Source of the DNA: Phenylobacterium sp.
GTDB taxonomy: Bacteria; Pseudomonadota; Alphaproteobacteria; Caulobacterales; Caulobacteraceae
Length of the DNA: 64,000 bases
Assembly (NCBI GenBank): GCA_004799545.1
Contig: SSMU01000005.1
Coordinates: forward strand, 310,001-374,000
Reading direction: 5' to 3'
Shown: positions 43,738 through 51,193 of the stretch, piece after piece
Position numbering within the stretch: the stretch's first letter is position 1
Layout: each line of letters starts with the position of its first letter
Program-made: the position numbers and the translations under genes
The notes under the pieces: model-generated
The model's input: only the letters and a program-made list of their open reading frames with translations
Database searches by the model: none
What the model was told of the DNA's origin: nothing

Positions 43738-43862
43738 AGGGGAGGGACAGACCGCGCAGCGGTCAGGGTAGGGAAGTCACGACCGGGCTCCGAGTCAGAA
43801 CTCCGGCCCACACGTCCCTACCCGTCTCGCTTCGCTCGCCACCCTCCCCTAGAAGGGAGGGA
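43725..43862. repeat. Cloverleaf-like dispersed repeat, copy 2
   Basis: This 138-base element shares the order and most of the sequence of the copy at 8667: ccctcccct/aggggaggg outer hairpin, gaccgcgcagcggtc, the long arm gggtagggaagt pairing with acgtccctaccc, the ctccgag segment, and a terminal ccctcccctagaagggaggg. The loop sequences differ more than the stems. Its first bases encode the end and stop of the methyltransferase gene; it ends 4 bases before the XRE gene. Confidence 0.85.
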
Positions 43863-43865
43863 AGC

Positions 43866-44075
43866 TCACCCGGTCCACTGGAACACCTCGTCCAGCCGCA
43901 CCCCGAACACCTGGGCGATGCGGAAGGCGGCTTCGAGCGATGGCGAATATTTGCCGGCCTCGATGGCGGCCACCGTCTGGCGGGTCATGCCGATCGCCTC
44001 GGCGAGCTCCGACTGGGTCATCTCGCCGGCCTCGAAGCGCAGGCGGCGGATCTGGTTGGCGATGGGCGGCGGCAA
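43866..44075 (-). CDS. XRE-family transcriptional regulator
   Basis: A 69-residue single-domain helix-turn-helix protein of the Cro/CI type. Residues 18-40 (EMTQSELAEAIGMTRQTVAAIEAG) are the HTH, followed by KYSPSLEAAFRIAQVFGVRLDEVF. No other domain is present. It follows a membrane-protein gene by 4 bases on the same strand. A palindrome over the promoter of that gene is a probable binding site, so this is likely an autoregulating repressor of the pair. Confidence 0.9.
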   Translation of the reverse strand: MPPPIANQIRRLRFEAGEMTQSELAEAIGMTRQTVAAIEAGKYSPSLEAAFRIAQVFGVRLDEVFQWTG

Positions 44076-44079
44076 GCCT

Positions 44080-44493
44080 TCAGGCCCCGCGCCGGAACAT
44101 GATGATCTGGGCGACGGACACCACCAGCCCCGCCACCACCACGTCCAGCAGGGCGAAGTTCAGCAGGTCGGGCACCGGGTGGCCGAGGTGGCCGGGGATA
44201 CCCAGTCCCACCACCAGCACGGCGAGCGTGTAGTAGCCGAGGGTGTGCGAGCGCGCCTGGATCGCTTGCTCGCGCTCGTCCCGGGGCGAGCGGCCATCCT
44301 TCGGCGTGGTCAGCACCGCCACGACCTGCAGCACGATCTGCAGGGCCAGGAAGGCGCCGACGCACTTCATCAAGAGCAGCATGGTCTCCAGGCCGCGGTG
44401 CACCTGGCCCGTGGCGATCGAGCCGAAATAGGCCCCGAAGCACAGCAGCACCGAGACCAGGGCGATCCAGGCGGACTTCTCACGCAACGACAT
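44080..44493 (-). CDS. Four-helix membrane protein partnered with XRE regulator
   Basis: A 137-residue inner-membrane protein with four predicted helices, roughly residues 8-27, 36-60, 88-106 and 109-131. A cytoplasmic loop between helices 2 and 3 holds the charged segment TPKDGRSPRDEREQAIQARS. The DEREQ-I-ARS loop resembles the DUF2178 group, whose members are often encoded next to small XRE regulators. The function is unknown. A strong palindrome lies 29 bases upstream of its start. Confidence 0.8.
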   Translation of the reverse strand: MSLREKSAWIALVSVLLCFGAYFGSIATGQVHRGLETMLLLMKCVGAFLALQIVLQVVAVLTTPKDGRSPRDEREQAIQARSHTLGYYTLAVLVVGLGIPGHLGHPVPDLLNFALLDVVVAGLVVSVAQIIMFRRGA

Positions 44494-44521
44494 CGGCCCC
44501 TCGCGAAAATCGGCTGGACGA

Positions 44522-44543
44522 GATGTAAAAGATATTTTACATC
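44522..44543 (-). promoter_or_regulatory. Operator over the promoter of the membrane-protein/XRE pair
   Basis: gatgtaaaa (44522-44530) and ttttacatc (44535-44543) are perfect 9-base arms with a 4-base spacer. On the leftward strand, ATGACA (44563-44558) and TAAAAT (44539-44534), 18 bases apart, form a good sigma-70-like promoter. The palindrome covers the -10, as expected for repression by the XRE protein. Confidence 0.65.
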
Positions 44544-44641
44544 ATGTTCGTCTTTCTTGTCATGCGATAGCAGCCTGGACGGCCGGCCACAACCGGCCTT
44601 TCCGGGGACGGGGAAGCCTTGCCTGGACAAAGGAACCGCCC

Positions 44642-45070
44642 ATGCGCCTGACCCTCCCCCGCCTCGCGACCCTGGCCGCCGGCCTCGCCTTCGCCACCGC
44701 CGCGGCCGCCCATCCCCCGATCGGCCAGACGGCGTCGACTCCGCCTGCGACGCCCGCCGCGACGGCCCCCACCACCGCCAGCCTGCAAGGCGACCAGGCC
44801 TCCTGGATCAACGACCCGCACATGCACGCCTTCTACGACGCCACGGTCGCCGCCTTCGCCAATGGCCCGGCCAAGGTCGACCAGGCGGCCTTCGAGAAGA
44901 AGGCGCACGACATCTTCTGGGAATTCGCCATCTCGCGCGGGGCCAGCCCGCAGGCCATGGAGGAGCACCTCAAGCTGATCCCCGACCAGGTCGTGCAGAT
45001 CGCCAAGGAAGACCCCAAGGTCCTCGCCAGCTACCATAACTTCGTCGAAGCGGTGTTCGGCCCGCAGTAG
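44642..45070 (+). CDS. Exported protein of unknown function
   Basis: A 142-residue secreted protein. The signal peptide is MRLTLPRLATLAAGLAFATAAAA. A Pro/Thr/Ala linker (PPIGQTASTPPATPAATAPTTA) follows. The mature domain of about 90 residues is helical, with INDPHMHAFYDATVAAFANG and AAFEKKAHDIFWEFAISRGASPQAMEEHLKLIPDQVV, and no cysteines. I recognise no domain. It is preceded by the XRE pair on the other strand and followed by a hydrolase 57 bases later. Confidence 0.8.
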   Translation: MRLTLPRLATLAAGLAFATAAAAHPPIGQTASTPPATPAATAPTTASLQGDQASWINDPHMHAFYDATVAAFANGPAKVDQAAFEKKAHDIFWEFAISRGASPQAMEEHLKLIPDQVVQIAKEDPKVLASYHNFVEAVFGPQ

Positions 45071-45127
45071 CCGGGGCAAAGAAGCCCGCTAAGGTGGAGC
45101 GCGAAACGGCGGCGGGGGCCTACGGCG

Positions 45128-46111
45128 ATGCGAGACTGGCGGTTCTGGGGGCTGGCCTTGCTCTGCCTGCTCGGCGCGGCGGTGGTGGCCGGCCGCGTCT
45201 TCGAGCTCACCTCGGAAGCCCGTGACGACCGTCAGGTCCCCATGCCCGGGAAGCTGGTCGCGGTCGGTGGGGGCCGCCAGCTGCACCTGCTCTGCTCTGG
45301 CCCGGCCGGCGGCCCGACGGTGGTGATGATCGCCGGGGGCGGCACGCCCGCCGTGGTCTCCTACGCCTTGCAGGCGAAGATCGCCCGCTTCGCCCACGTC
45401 TGCAGCTACGACCGGCCGGGCCTCGGCTGGAGCCCGCCGGCGGCGCGCCCGCTGACCTTCGACGAGCATGTGCAGGACCTCGAGTCCCTGCTCCACAACG
45501 GCGGCGTTCCCGGGCCCTATCTGTTTGCGCCGGAATCGTTCGGCAGCCTGATCGCCATCGGCTACGCCGACCGCCATCCCGACCAGACCGCCGGCGCCGT
45601 GTTCCTCGACGGTGTCGATCCGCAGCTGTGGTTCGCCGCGGTCCCCGCGCAGAACGGCTGGGACGCCGACGCCAGGACGGCCGCGTTCGGCGCCGCCTGG
45701 CGGCTCGGCGTCGTGCGCCTGGCGTTCGCCAAGCTGGCGCCGCCCTGGGTGAATGTCCTGCCGCCGACCACCCGCGACCAACTTCGGGCGGTCTACGCCC
45801 GGCCCGCCGCCGGCTTCGACGAGGCGATCCAGGCCTATCGCCGCTCGCCCGCCGACCACCGCCCGGTGCTCACGCCGGCGATGTTCGGCGACCGGCCGGT
45901 CATCGCCATCCAGCACGGCAAGACCTCGGCCGCCCTGTCCTCGACCTTCCAGGCCGGCTGGGCCGCCTCGCAGGCCCGCCTCGCCGCCGCCTCACGGGCC
46001 GGCCGGGTCGTCGTCGCCGAGGGCGCCGACCACCAAGTCGCCCAGGAAGCCCCCGATCTCGCCGCCCGCTCCGTCCGTGAGGCGATGATCGCCGTCGCCG
46101 GCCACCGCTAG
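45128..46111 (+). CDS. Membrane-anchored alpha/beta hydrolase
   Basis: A 327-residue alpha/beta hydrolase with an N-terminal membrane helix (residues 5-24), so it is probably anchored and faces the periplasm. The oxyanion strand has VVMIAGGGTPAVV. The nucleophile serine lies in LFAPESFGSLIAIG, an unusual elbow with P-E-S-F-G rather than G-x-S-x-G. The acid is in FLDGVD or later, and the histidine is in VAEGADHQVAQEAP. The substrate is unknown. It converges with a GNAT gene, 2 bases apart. Confidence 0.85.
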   Translation: MRDWRFWGLALLCLLGAAVVAGRVFELTSEARDDRQVPMPGKLVAVGGGRQLHLLCSGPAGGPTVVMIAGGGTPAVVSYALQAKIARFAHVCSYDRPGLGWSPPAARPLTFDEHVQDLESLLHNGGVPGPYLFAPESFGSLIAIGYADRHPDQTAGAVFLDGVDPQLWFAAVPAQNGWDADARTAAFGAAWRLGVVRLAFAKLAPPWVNVLPPTTRDQLRAVYARPAAGFDEAIQAYRRSPADHRPVLTPAMFGDRPVIAIQHGKTSAALSSTFQAGWAASQARLAAASRAGRVVVAEGADHQVAQEAPDLAARSVREAMIAVAGHR

Positions 46112-46113
46112 GC

Positions 46114-46728
46114 CTACAGCCGGTGCCGCTGGCGCCATTCCTCGTGGATCATTTCCCAATAGAGGGAGCGGCGCACCGTCCCGTCGGGCTTGGTCACCTC
46201 GCGCTCGCCCATCGGGCGGAAGCCGGCGGCCTCGATCAGCTTGGCGGAGCGGACGTTGTCGATGGCGGCGGTGAGGCCGATCAGCTCGACGCCGAGGGTC
46301 TCGAACATCCAGCCGAAGGTGTGCGCCGCGCCTGCCCCGCCCTGACCCTGGTTCTGCGCGTCGGCGCGCATGGCGCCGGCCAGCTCGGCCGAGGCCCGCT
46401 CCGGCCAGACGGTGATCTTCGAATAGCCCGCCACCTCGCCGGCCTCGTCGAGGGTCACGAACAGCAGCCCCTCGCCGGCCAGGGCCTGCGCCTGGGCCTC
46501 GGCCACCCAGCGGGTGACGCTGTCCGGCGTGATCGGCCGCGGCAGGTCGTAGATCGGCCCCGACACCGCCTCGTCGTGCAACAGGGCGACCAGGCCCGCC
46601 ACATGGCTGAGGTCGGCGCGCGCGCGGCGGGGCCCCAGGCTGGCCGGATCGGCGGCGCGCACCGCGTCGCGGATCGCCTCGGCCTCTTCGTCGGTGGCGT
46701 GCAGGACGGTCTTGGGCGGCGTGCTCAT
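46114..46728 (-). CDS. GNAT-family acetyltransferase
   Basis: A 204-residue acetyltransferase. The central segment LLFVTLDEAGEVAGYSKITVW and the acetyl-CoA loop DAQNQGQGGAGAAHTFGWMF are followed by LIGLTAAIDNVRSAKLIEAAGFRPMG, the typical GNAT C-terminal strand. The loop is written GQGGAG, a variation on the usual Q/RxxGxG/A. The protein may modify an amino acid or antibiotic, but no target is visible. It is separated by 23 bases from the next leftward GNAT gene and probably cotranscribed. Confidence 0.85.
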   Translation of the reverse strand: MSTPPKTVLHATDEEAEAIRDAVRAADPASLGPRRARADLSHVAGLVALLHDEAVSGPIYDLPRPITPDSVTRWVAEAQAQALAGEGLLFVTLDEAGEVAGYSKITVWPERASAELAGAMRADAQNQGQGGAGAAHTFGWMFETLGVELIGLTAAIDNVRSAKLIEAAGFRPMGEREVTKPDGTVRRSLYWEMIHEEWRQRHRL

Positions 46729-46751
46729 ACCTTGCTCGCAGCCTCCTGGGC

Positions 46752-47243
46752 TCAGGCGCCGGCGAGCCTCGCCAGCGCCTCGCCAGTCAAGCGCCGGCTG
46801 GTCCAGTCATCAAGAGCAGAAGCCCCGAGACTGTCGTAGAAAGCAATGGAGGGCGCGTTCCAATTCAGCACCGCCCACTCCAGCCGGGCCAGCCCCTGTT
46901 CCACGCAACGCTGGGCGAGACCTTTCAAGAGCGCCTTGCCGGCCCCGGAGCCCCGCGCATCCGGCCTGACGAACAGGTCCTCCAGCCAGATCCCGTGCCG
47001 CCCCCGGAAGGTGGAGTAGTTGTAGAACCACAGGGCGAAGCCCACCGGCGCGCCATCCTGCTCGGCGATGTCGCAGAACACCCGCGCGTGCGGGCCGAAC
47101 AGGTCGCGCACCACGTCGCCCTCGGTGGCCTCCACCTCGTGCAGCAGCCGCTCGTAGTCGGCCAACTCCCGGATGAAGCCGAGGATCAGGCCGGCGTCGG
47201 CGGCGGTGGCCTCGCGGATCTCCAGGCTCGCGACCTCGCTCAT
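46752..47243 (-). CDS. GNAT acetyltransferase, diamine acetyltransferase-like
   Basis: A 163-residue acetyltransferase resembling eukaryotic spermidine/spermine acetyltransferases (SSAT-like). It has LEIREATAADAGLILGFIRELADYER at the N-terminus, GFALWFYNYSTFRGRHGIWLEDLFVRPDARGSGAGKALL with the acetyl-CoA loop, and RLEWAVLNWNAPSIAFYDSLGA. These blocks are the hallmark of the SAT1/SAT2-type branch, whose members acetylate polyamines or thialysine. The ATG at 47243 overlaps the stop of the upstream SDR gene. Confidence 0.87.
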   Translation of the reverse strand: MSEVASLEIREATAADAGLILGFIRELADYERLLHEVEATEGDVVRDLFGPHARVFCDIAEQDGAPVGFALWFYNYSTFRGRHGIWLEDLFVRPDARGSGAGKALLKGLAQRCVEQGLARLEWAVLNWNAPSIAFYDSLGASALDDWTSRRLTGEALARLAGA

Positions 47244-48118
47244 GCGTGGGCCGGCGCGCCCGCGTCCAGCGTCACCCCCGGCGGCGGAACGCTGTCGTCG
47301 GGCACGAAGAAGTCCGGCATCAGGGCCATGCTCGGATCGACGCGGTACTGGTCGAAGTCGCGCACGCCCTCGCCGTAGAGGAAGCTGTCGTCGATCAGGA
47401 AATTGCCGGTGAACGCGCTGGCTTTCTTGCTGAAGATCGCATGGGCCGCGTCGGCCATGATCTCGGGCTTGCGGCAGCGGCGCATCCCCTCGTCGCCCGA
47501 GAGCGCGAACTGGATCGCCGCCGTGGCGATGCCGGTGCGCGGCCACAGCGCGTTGAACGCCACCCCGTCGGCCTTGAACTCCGCGCTCATCCCCAGGACG
47601 CACATGCTCATGCCGAACTTGGCCATGGTGTAGGCCGTGTGGCCCGCGAACCACTTGGGGCTCATGTCCAGCGGCGGGGAGATCATCAGCACGTGCGGAT
47701 TGGCCGCCTTCTTGAGGTGCGGCAGGCAGGCCTTGGAGGTCAGGAACGAGCCCCGCGCATTCACCTGGTTCATCAGGTCGTAGCGCTTCATGTCGGTGGC
47801 CAGCGTCGGCGTGAGCGAGATCGCCGAGGCGTTGTTGACGCAGATGTCGATGCCGCCGAACCGCGCCACCGCCTGCTCGACCGCGGCCATCACCGAGGCT
47901 TCGTCGCGCACGTCGACCACCAGCGGCAGGGCCTGGCCGCCCGCCGCTTCGATGTCCTTGGCGGCGGTGTAGATCGTGCCGGGCAGCTTCGGATGCGGCT
48001 CGGCGGTCTTGGCGGCGATCACCACATTGGCCCCGTCGCGCGCCGCCCGAAGCGCGATCGCCTCGCCGATCCCCCGGCTCGCGCCGGTGATGAACAGGGT
48101 CTTTCCTTGCAGGGACAT
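47240..48118 (-). CDS. SDR oxidoreductase, HSDL2-like
   Basis: A 292-residue short-chain dehydrogenase like the N-terminal part of human HSDL2. The NAD(P) site is FITGASRGIGEAIALRAARDG, and the following VVIAAKTAEPHPKLPGTIYT stretch is the HSDL2 signature. The active tyrosine and lysine are in TAYTMAKFGMS. The serine position is in MISPPLD. It lacks a C-terminal sterol carrier domain. A lipid-linked role is plausible. It is the first gene of a leftward pair with the SSAT-like GNAT. Confidence 0.9.
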   Translation of the reverse strand: MSLQGKTLFITGASRGIGEAIALRAARDGANVVIAAKTAEPHPKLPGTIYTAAKDIEAAGGQALPLVVDVRDEASVMAAVEQAVARFGGIDICVNNASAISLTPTLATDMKRYDLMNQVNARGSFLTSKACLPHLKKAANPHVLMISPPLDMSPKWFAGHTAYTMAKFGMSMCVLGMSAEFKADGVAFNALWPRTGIATAAIQFALSGDEGMRRCRKPEIMADAAHAIFSKKASAFTGNFLIDDSFLYGEGVRDFDQYRVDPSMALMPDFFVPDDSVPPPGVTLDAGAPAHA

Positions 48119-48140
48119 GGTCTAACTCCTCCCCTCAATC

Positions 48141-48263
48141 GTCATCCCACGGTCGCCCGCCGGGGCGGTCCGTGGGACCCAAGCTGAATCTGAGATTGTC
48201 CTGCGCCCAAGCCGGATTCGGCTTGGGTCCCACGGATCAGCCTTCGGCCGACCGTGGGATGAC
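48141..48263. repeat. Nested palindromic repeat between SDR and enoyl-CoA hydratase genes
   Basis: An outer pair, gtcatcccacggtcg (48141-48155) and its exact complement at 48249-48263, encloses an inner exact pair, ccgtgggacccaagc (48170-48184) and gcttgggtcccacgg (48221-48235). The element fills most of the 160-base gap. It is a different sequence family from the repeats at 3575 and 8667. Confidence 0.85.
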
Positions 48264-48278
48264 GGCGGTGGGCGTTGC

Positions 48279-49073
48279 TCACGCCGGCTCCCGCTTGCCG
48301 GCCTTCGAGAAGTCCGCCGGCCGCTTCTCCGCGAAGGCCGCGAAGGCCTCCTTGGCTTCCGGGGTCTTCAGCTGGGCGGTGAAGTGGCCGCCCTCCTCGG
48401 CGATGCGGTCGAGGTAGCGCTGGGCGTCACGCATCAACGCCTTGGTGATCGCCACGGCCGACGGCGGCTTGGACGCGATGGCCTCGGCGGCGGCGCGGGC
48501 GCGGACCTTAACCTCGCCGGCCGGCAGGGCGGCGTTGGCGATCCCCCATTCGGCGGCGGTCTTGCCGCTCACCGCCTCGCCCAGCACGAACATCGAGAAG
48601 GCCCGCGCATGGCCGATGCGGGCCGGCAGCAGGATCGACGACGCCGCTTCCGGCACGAGGGCCAGGTTCACGAACGGGGTGGTCAGCAGCGCGTCCTCGG
48701 CGATGAACACCAGGTCGCAGTGCAGCAGCATGGTGACGCCCACCCCCACCGCGCGGCCCTGCACCGCCGCCACGATCGGGGTCTTGGCCCGCGCCAGGGC
48801 GGTGATCAGGGCGCTGCCGCCGCGGCGTTCGCCGCTCTGGGGGCCTTCGCCGCGATTGGCCGCGGCGAAGTCGGAAAGGTCGTTGCCGGCGGTGAACATG
48901 TCGCCGTTGGCCTGGATCAGGATGCAGCGCACGTCCGGGTCGTCCGGCGCATGGTCGATGGCATCGCCCAGCGCGGCGTACATGGCCGGCGTGAGCGCGT
49001 TCTTCTTCTCCGGCCGGTTCAGCGTCAGGGTGAGCACGCCGTCCGCCTTCTCGATGAGCACGTGCTCGGTCAT
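48279..49073 (-). CDS. Enoyl-CoA hydratase/isomerase family protein
   Basis: A 264-residue crotonase-fold protein. It begins VLIEKADGVLTLTLNRPEKKNALT. The oxyanion-hole region is MFTAGNDLSDF, and VAAVQGRAVGVGVTMLLHCDLVFIAEDA is the typical second block. At the glutamate positions of the classical hydratase, LVPEAASSILLPARIG keeps the second glutamate, so activity is likely as hydratase or isomerase. It acts on enoyl-CoA in fatty acid or related breakdown. The ATG at 49073 is preferred. The MBL gene follows upstream with 32 bases between. Confidence 0.9.
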   Translation of the reverse strand: MTEHVLIEKADGVLTLTLNRPEKKNALTPAMYAALGDAIDHAPDDPDVRCILIQANGDMFTAGNDLSDFAAANRGEGPQSGERRGGSALITALARAKTPIVAAVQGRAVGVGVTMLLHCDLVFIAEDALLTTPFVNLALVPEAASSILLPARIGHARAFSMFVLGEAVSGKTAAEWGIANAALPAGEVKVRARAAAEAIASKPPSAVAITKALMRDAQRYLDRIAEEGGHFTAQLKTPEAKEAFAAFAEKRPADFSKAGKREPA

Positions 49074-49105
49074 CGCCCGGTCCCTCCCGTTTTGCGACGT
49101 CAGTC

Positions 49106-50194
49106 TTAGGCGAGCGCCTGGTACCAATCCACCCCGGCCTCATCCCGCCGGCGCGTGGCCTGGCCGCGGGCGATCAGGCAGTTGAGGTGTGCCAGGCTCT
49201 CGCCGGTGGCCAGGCCCAGCAGGCCGCCGTCAATCCGGCGGCGGAACAGGGCGTGGAACACGTCCACCGCCCGCTTCGGCTCGGCGATCAGCGCCCGCAA
49301 CCGGGTCAGGCCGCGCTCGTGGCCGGCGATCAGGTGGTCGATGCGGGCGTGCAGGCCGTGGAACGGCTCGTTGTGGGCCGGCAGCACCAGCACGTCGTCC
49401 GGCACCCGGCCCTTGATCTCCGCCAGCGTCCGCAGCCACTCGGTCAGCGGGTCGCCGTCCGGCTCGGTCGGGAACACCGAGACGTTGGAGGAGATCTTCG
49501 GCAGCACCTGGTCGCCGCTGATCATCAGCTTCAGGTCCGGGCAGTAAAGGCAGACGTGCTCGGGGCTGTGGCCGGAGCCCACCACCACCCGCCAGACATG
49601 GGCGCCGATCTTGATCTCGTCGCCGTCGCGGATGCGGTGGAAGCTGTCCGGCAGGGCGTGCAGCGCCCGGCCGAAGCCGCCGAACCGGGCGCGGTAGGTC
49701 TCCAGCGCCTCGGCGTCCCAGCCCGCCGCCTTGTAGAATTCCAGGGCGTCCGGCGGCGCCTCGCGGCCGGTGTCGGCGGCCAGCGAGCGGCACATCAGGA
49801 ACTCCAGCCGGCTGATCCACAGCCGGCAGTGGAAGCGCCGGGTCAGCCAGCCGGCCATCCCGATATGGTCCGGATGCATATGGGTGACGAACACCCGCGT
49901 CACCGGCTTGCCGGCCAGCGGCCCGGCGAACGCCTTGCGCCAGCCCTCCATGGTGTCGGAGCCGCCCATGCCGGTGTCGGCGATCGCCCAGCCGGCGCCA
50001 TCCTCGAGCGCCCAGACGTTGATGAAGGCCAGCGAGCCGCCCAGCGGCATGCGCAGCCACTTCACCCCCGGCGCCACGTCCACCGCCTCGCCGACCTTGG
50101 GCGTCTCGTCGAACGGATAGTTGAGCCGGGGCCGCGCCACCTCGACGGCGGCGTCCTCGAAACCGTCCCGCGAAGGGGCCACGTTCTTGTTCAT
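49106..50194 (-). CDS. MBL-fold metallohydrolase
   Basis: A 362-residue metallo-beta-lactamase-fold hydrolase without a signal peptide. The metal site is complete: VTHMHPDHIGMAGWL, VVGSGHSPEHVCLY, ISGDQVLPKIS and VLPAHNEPFHGLH. A C-terminal winged-helix-like part follows (LFRRRIDGGLLGLATGESLAHLNCLIARG). This arrangement resembles the LACTB2/glyoxalase II-like branch, so it probably cleaves a thioester, phosphodiester or RNA end rather than a beta-lactam. It is next to an enoyl-CoA hydratase, which makes acyl-thioester chemistry plausible. Confidence 0.88.
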   Translation of the reverse strand: MNKNVAPSRDGFEDAAVEVARPRLNYPFDETPKVGEAVDVAPGVKWLRMPLGGSLAFINVWALEDGAGWAIADTGMGGSDTMEGWRKAFAGPLAGKPVTRVFVTHMHPDHIGMAGWLTRRFHCRLWISRLEFLMCRSLAADTGREAPPDALEFYKAAGWDAEALETYRARFGGFGRALHALPDSFHRIRDGDEIKIGAHVWRVVVGSGHSPEHVCLYCPDLKLMISGDQVLPKISSNVSVFPTEPDGDPLTEWLRTLAEIKGRVPDDVLVLPAHNEPFHGLHARIDHLIAGHERGLTRLRALIAEPKRAVDVFHALFRRRIDGGLLGLATGESLAHLNCLIARGQATRRRDEAGVDWYQALA

Positions 50195-50334
50195 CCGGCC
50201 ATTGTGGGCGTTCGTCGCGGCGGGAGCAAACCCGGGAAAGCCCCCAGGCGCGGGTTCGCCCGTGCGGGGAATGTGGCGGCGCGCGACCCGAGGCCGTGCT
50301 AGTCGCGACGGTCCGCCAGAAAGGCGTCGCCCGC

Positions 50335-50616
50335 ATGAAGGCTTGTTTGTTCGTCCTCGCCGCCGCGCTCGGCCTCGCCGGCTGCGCCCAGGGCTGGGGC
50401 TATGCCTACGACTACGACCCCTACCGCGGGGTCCGCGGCCACTACGTCGGCCCCTTCGAGGGCCACGCCCAAAGCGCCCCGGCCTGCCGTCACCTGGTCT
50501 ACACAGGCCCCTATTCGGACGGCTACCGCGAGCCCTACTACGCCGGCCCGTTCTGCGCCGACGGCGCGGCGGTCGACGCCGCCGCCCGGGTCCCGGACGT
50601 CGTCCCGGCGCCCTAG
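50335..50616 (+). CDS. Small Tyr-rich lipoprotein
   Basis: A 93-residue exported protein. The signal and lipobox MKACLFVLAAALGLAGC predict a lipid-modified cysteine C17. The mature part is rich in Tyr, Gly and Pro (GWGYAYDYDPYRGVRGHYVGPFEG), with two further cysteines (APACRHLVYTGPYSDG, GPFCADG) that may pair. The repeated YxGP motif may fold as a small beta structure. The function is unknown. Its stop overlaps a convergent GNAT gene by 4 bases. Confidence 0.75.
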   Translation: MKACLFVLAAALGLAGCAQGWGYAYDYDPYRGVRGHYVGPFEGHAQSAPACRHLVYTGPYSDGYREPYYAGPFCADGAAVDAAARVPDVVPAP

Positions 50617-51095
50617 GCCAACGGTTTCACCAGCAAGAGCGTGGTCAGGCCGCTCGCCCACTCCAGGTCCGGATAGCGGTCGGCCTCGACATAGCCGCGC
50701 GCCCGGTAGAAGGCCCGGCTGCGGGCGTTGAAGGTGTCGGTCTCCAGCCGCGCCTGCGCAAAGCCCGCCCGCGCGATCTCCGCCTCGGCCTTGTCCATCA
50801 GCCGCGCCCCGACCCCGGTCCGCGCGTGGGCCGCCAAGACGTGCAGGGCGTTCACGAAATCGCCCTCCCAGTCGACGAAGCCCACCACCGCCCCGTCCCG
50901 CTCGGCGACCTGGAACGCCAGGCCGCGTGCGCCGACATAGACGCTCGGCCGGTCCTCGCGACGGAAGGCCTCGGCCGCCTCGGCGGTGATCGCCGGCCGC
51001 CAGGTGCTCTCGAAGGTGTCGTGCAGGATCACCCGCAGCGCCGCCGCGTCCTCTGCCCGCGCCCGGCGCAGCACGATGTCCCCCTGGGTTCCCAT
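50613..51095 (-). CDS. GNAT-family acetyltransferase
   Basis: A 160-residue single-domain acetyltransferase. It has IVLRRARAEDAAALRVILHDTF, the central AVVGFVDWEGDFVNALHVLAAHARTGVGARLMDKAEAEI with the acetyl-CoA loop, and LETDTFNARSRAFYRARGYVEADRYPD. This is the RimI-like layout, but the acceptor is unknown. It is divergent from the MerR-type gene with about 98 bases between. Confidence 0.87.
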   Translation of the reverse strand: MGTQGDIVLRRARAEDAAALRVILHDTFESTWRPAITAEAAEAFRREDRPSVYVGARGLAFQVAERDGAVVGFVDWEGDFVNALHVLAAHARTGVGARLMDKAEAEIARAGFAQARLETDTFNARSRAFYRARGYVEADRYPDLEWASGLTTLLLVKPLA

Positions 51096-51193
51096 CGCCG
51101 CAGCCTATCGCGCCCCCGCCTGCGAACACCAGTTGACCCGGCCCCTGGGGCTGCCCCGATAAGCACAGCGGTCAGCCAGCAACGAGGTGAGTC

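Noticed and set aside
42892..44543. Idea that the methyltransferase, repeat, XRE and membrane genes form a defence island
   Set aside because: No nuclease, NTPase or toxin gene is present; the methyltransferase is a small-molecule type and the XRE pair is better explained as a self-contained regulatory unit.
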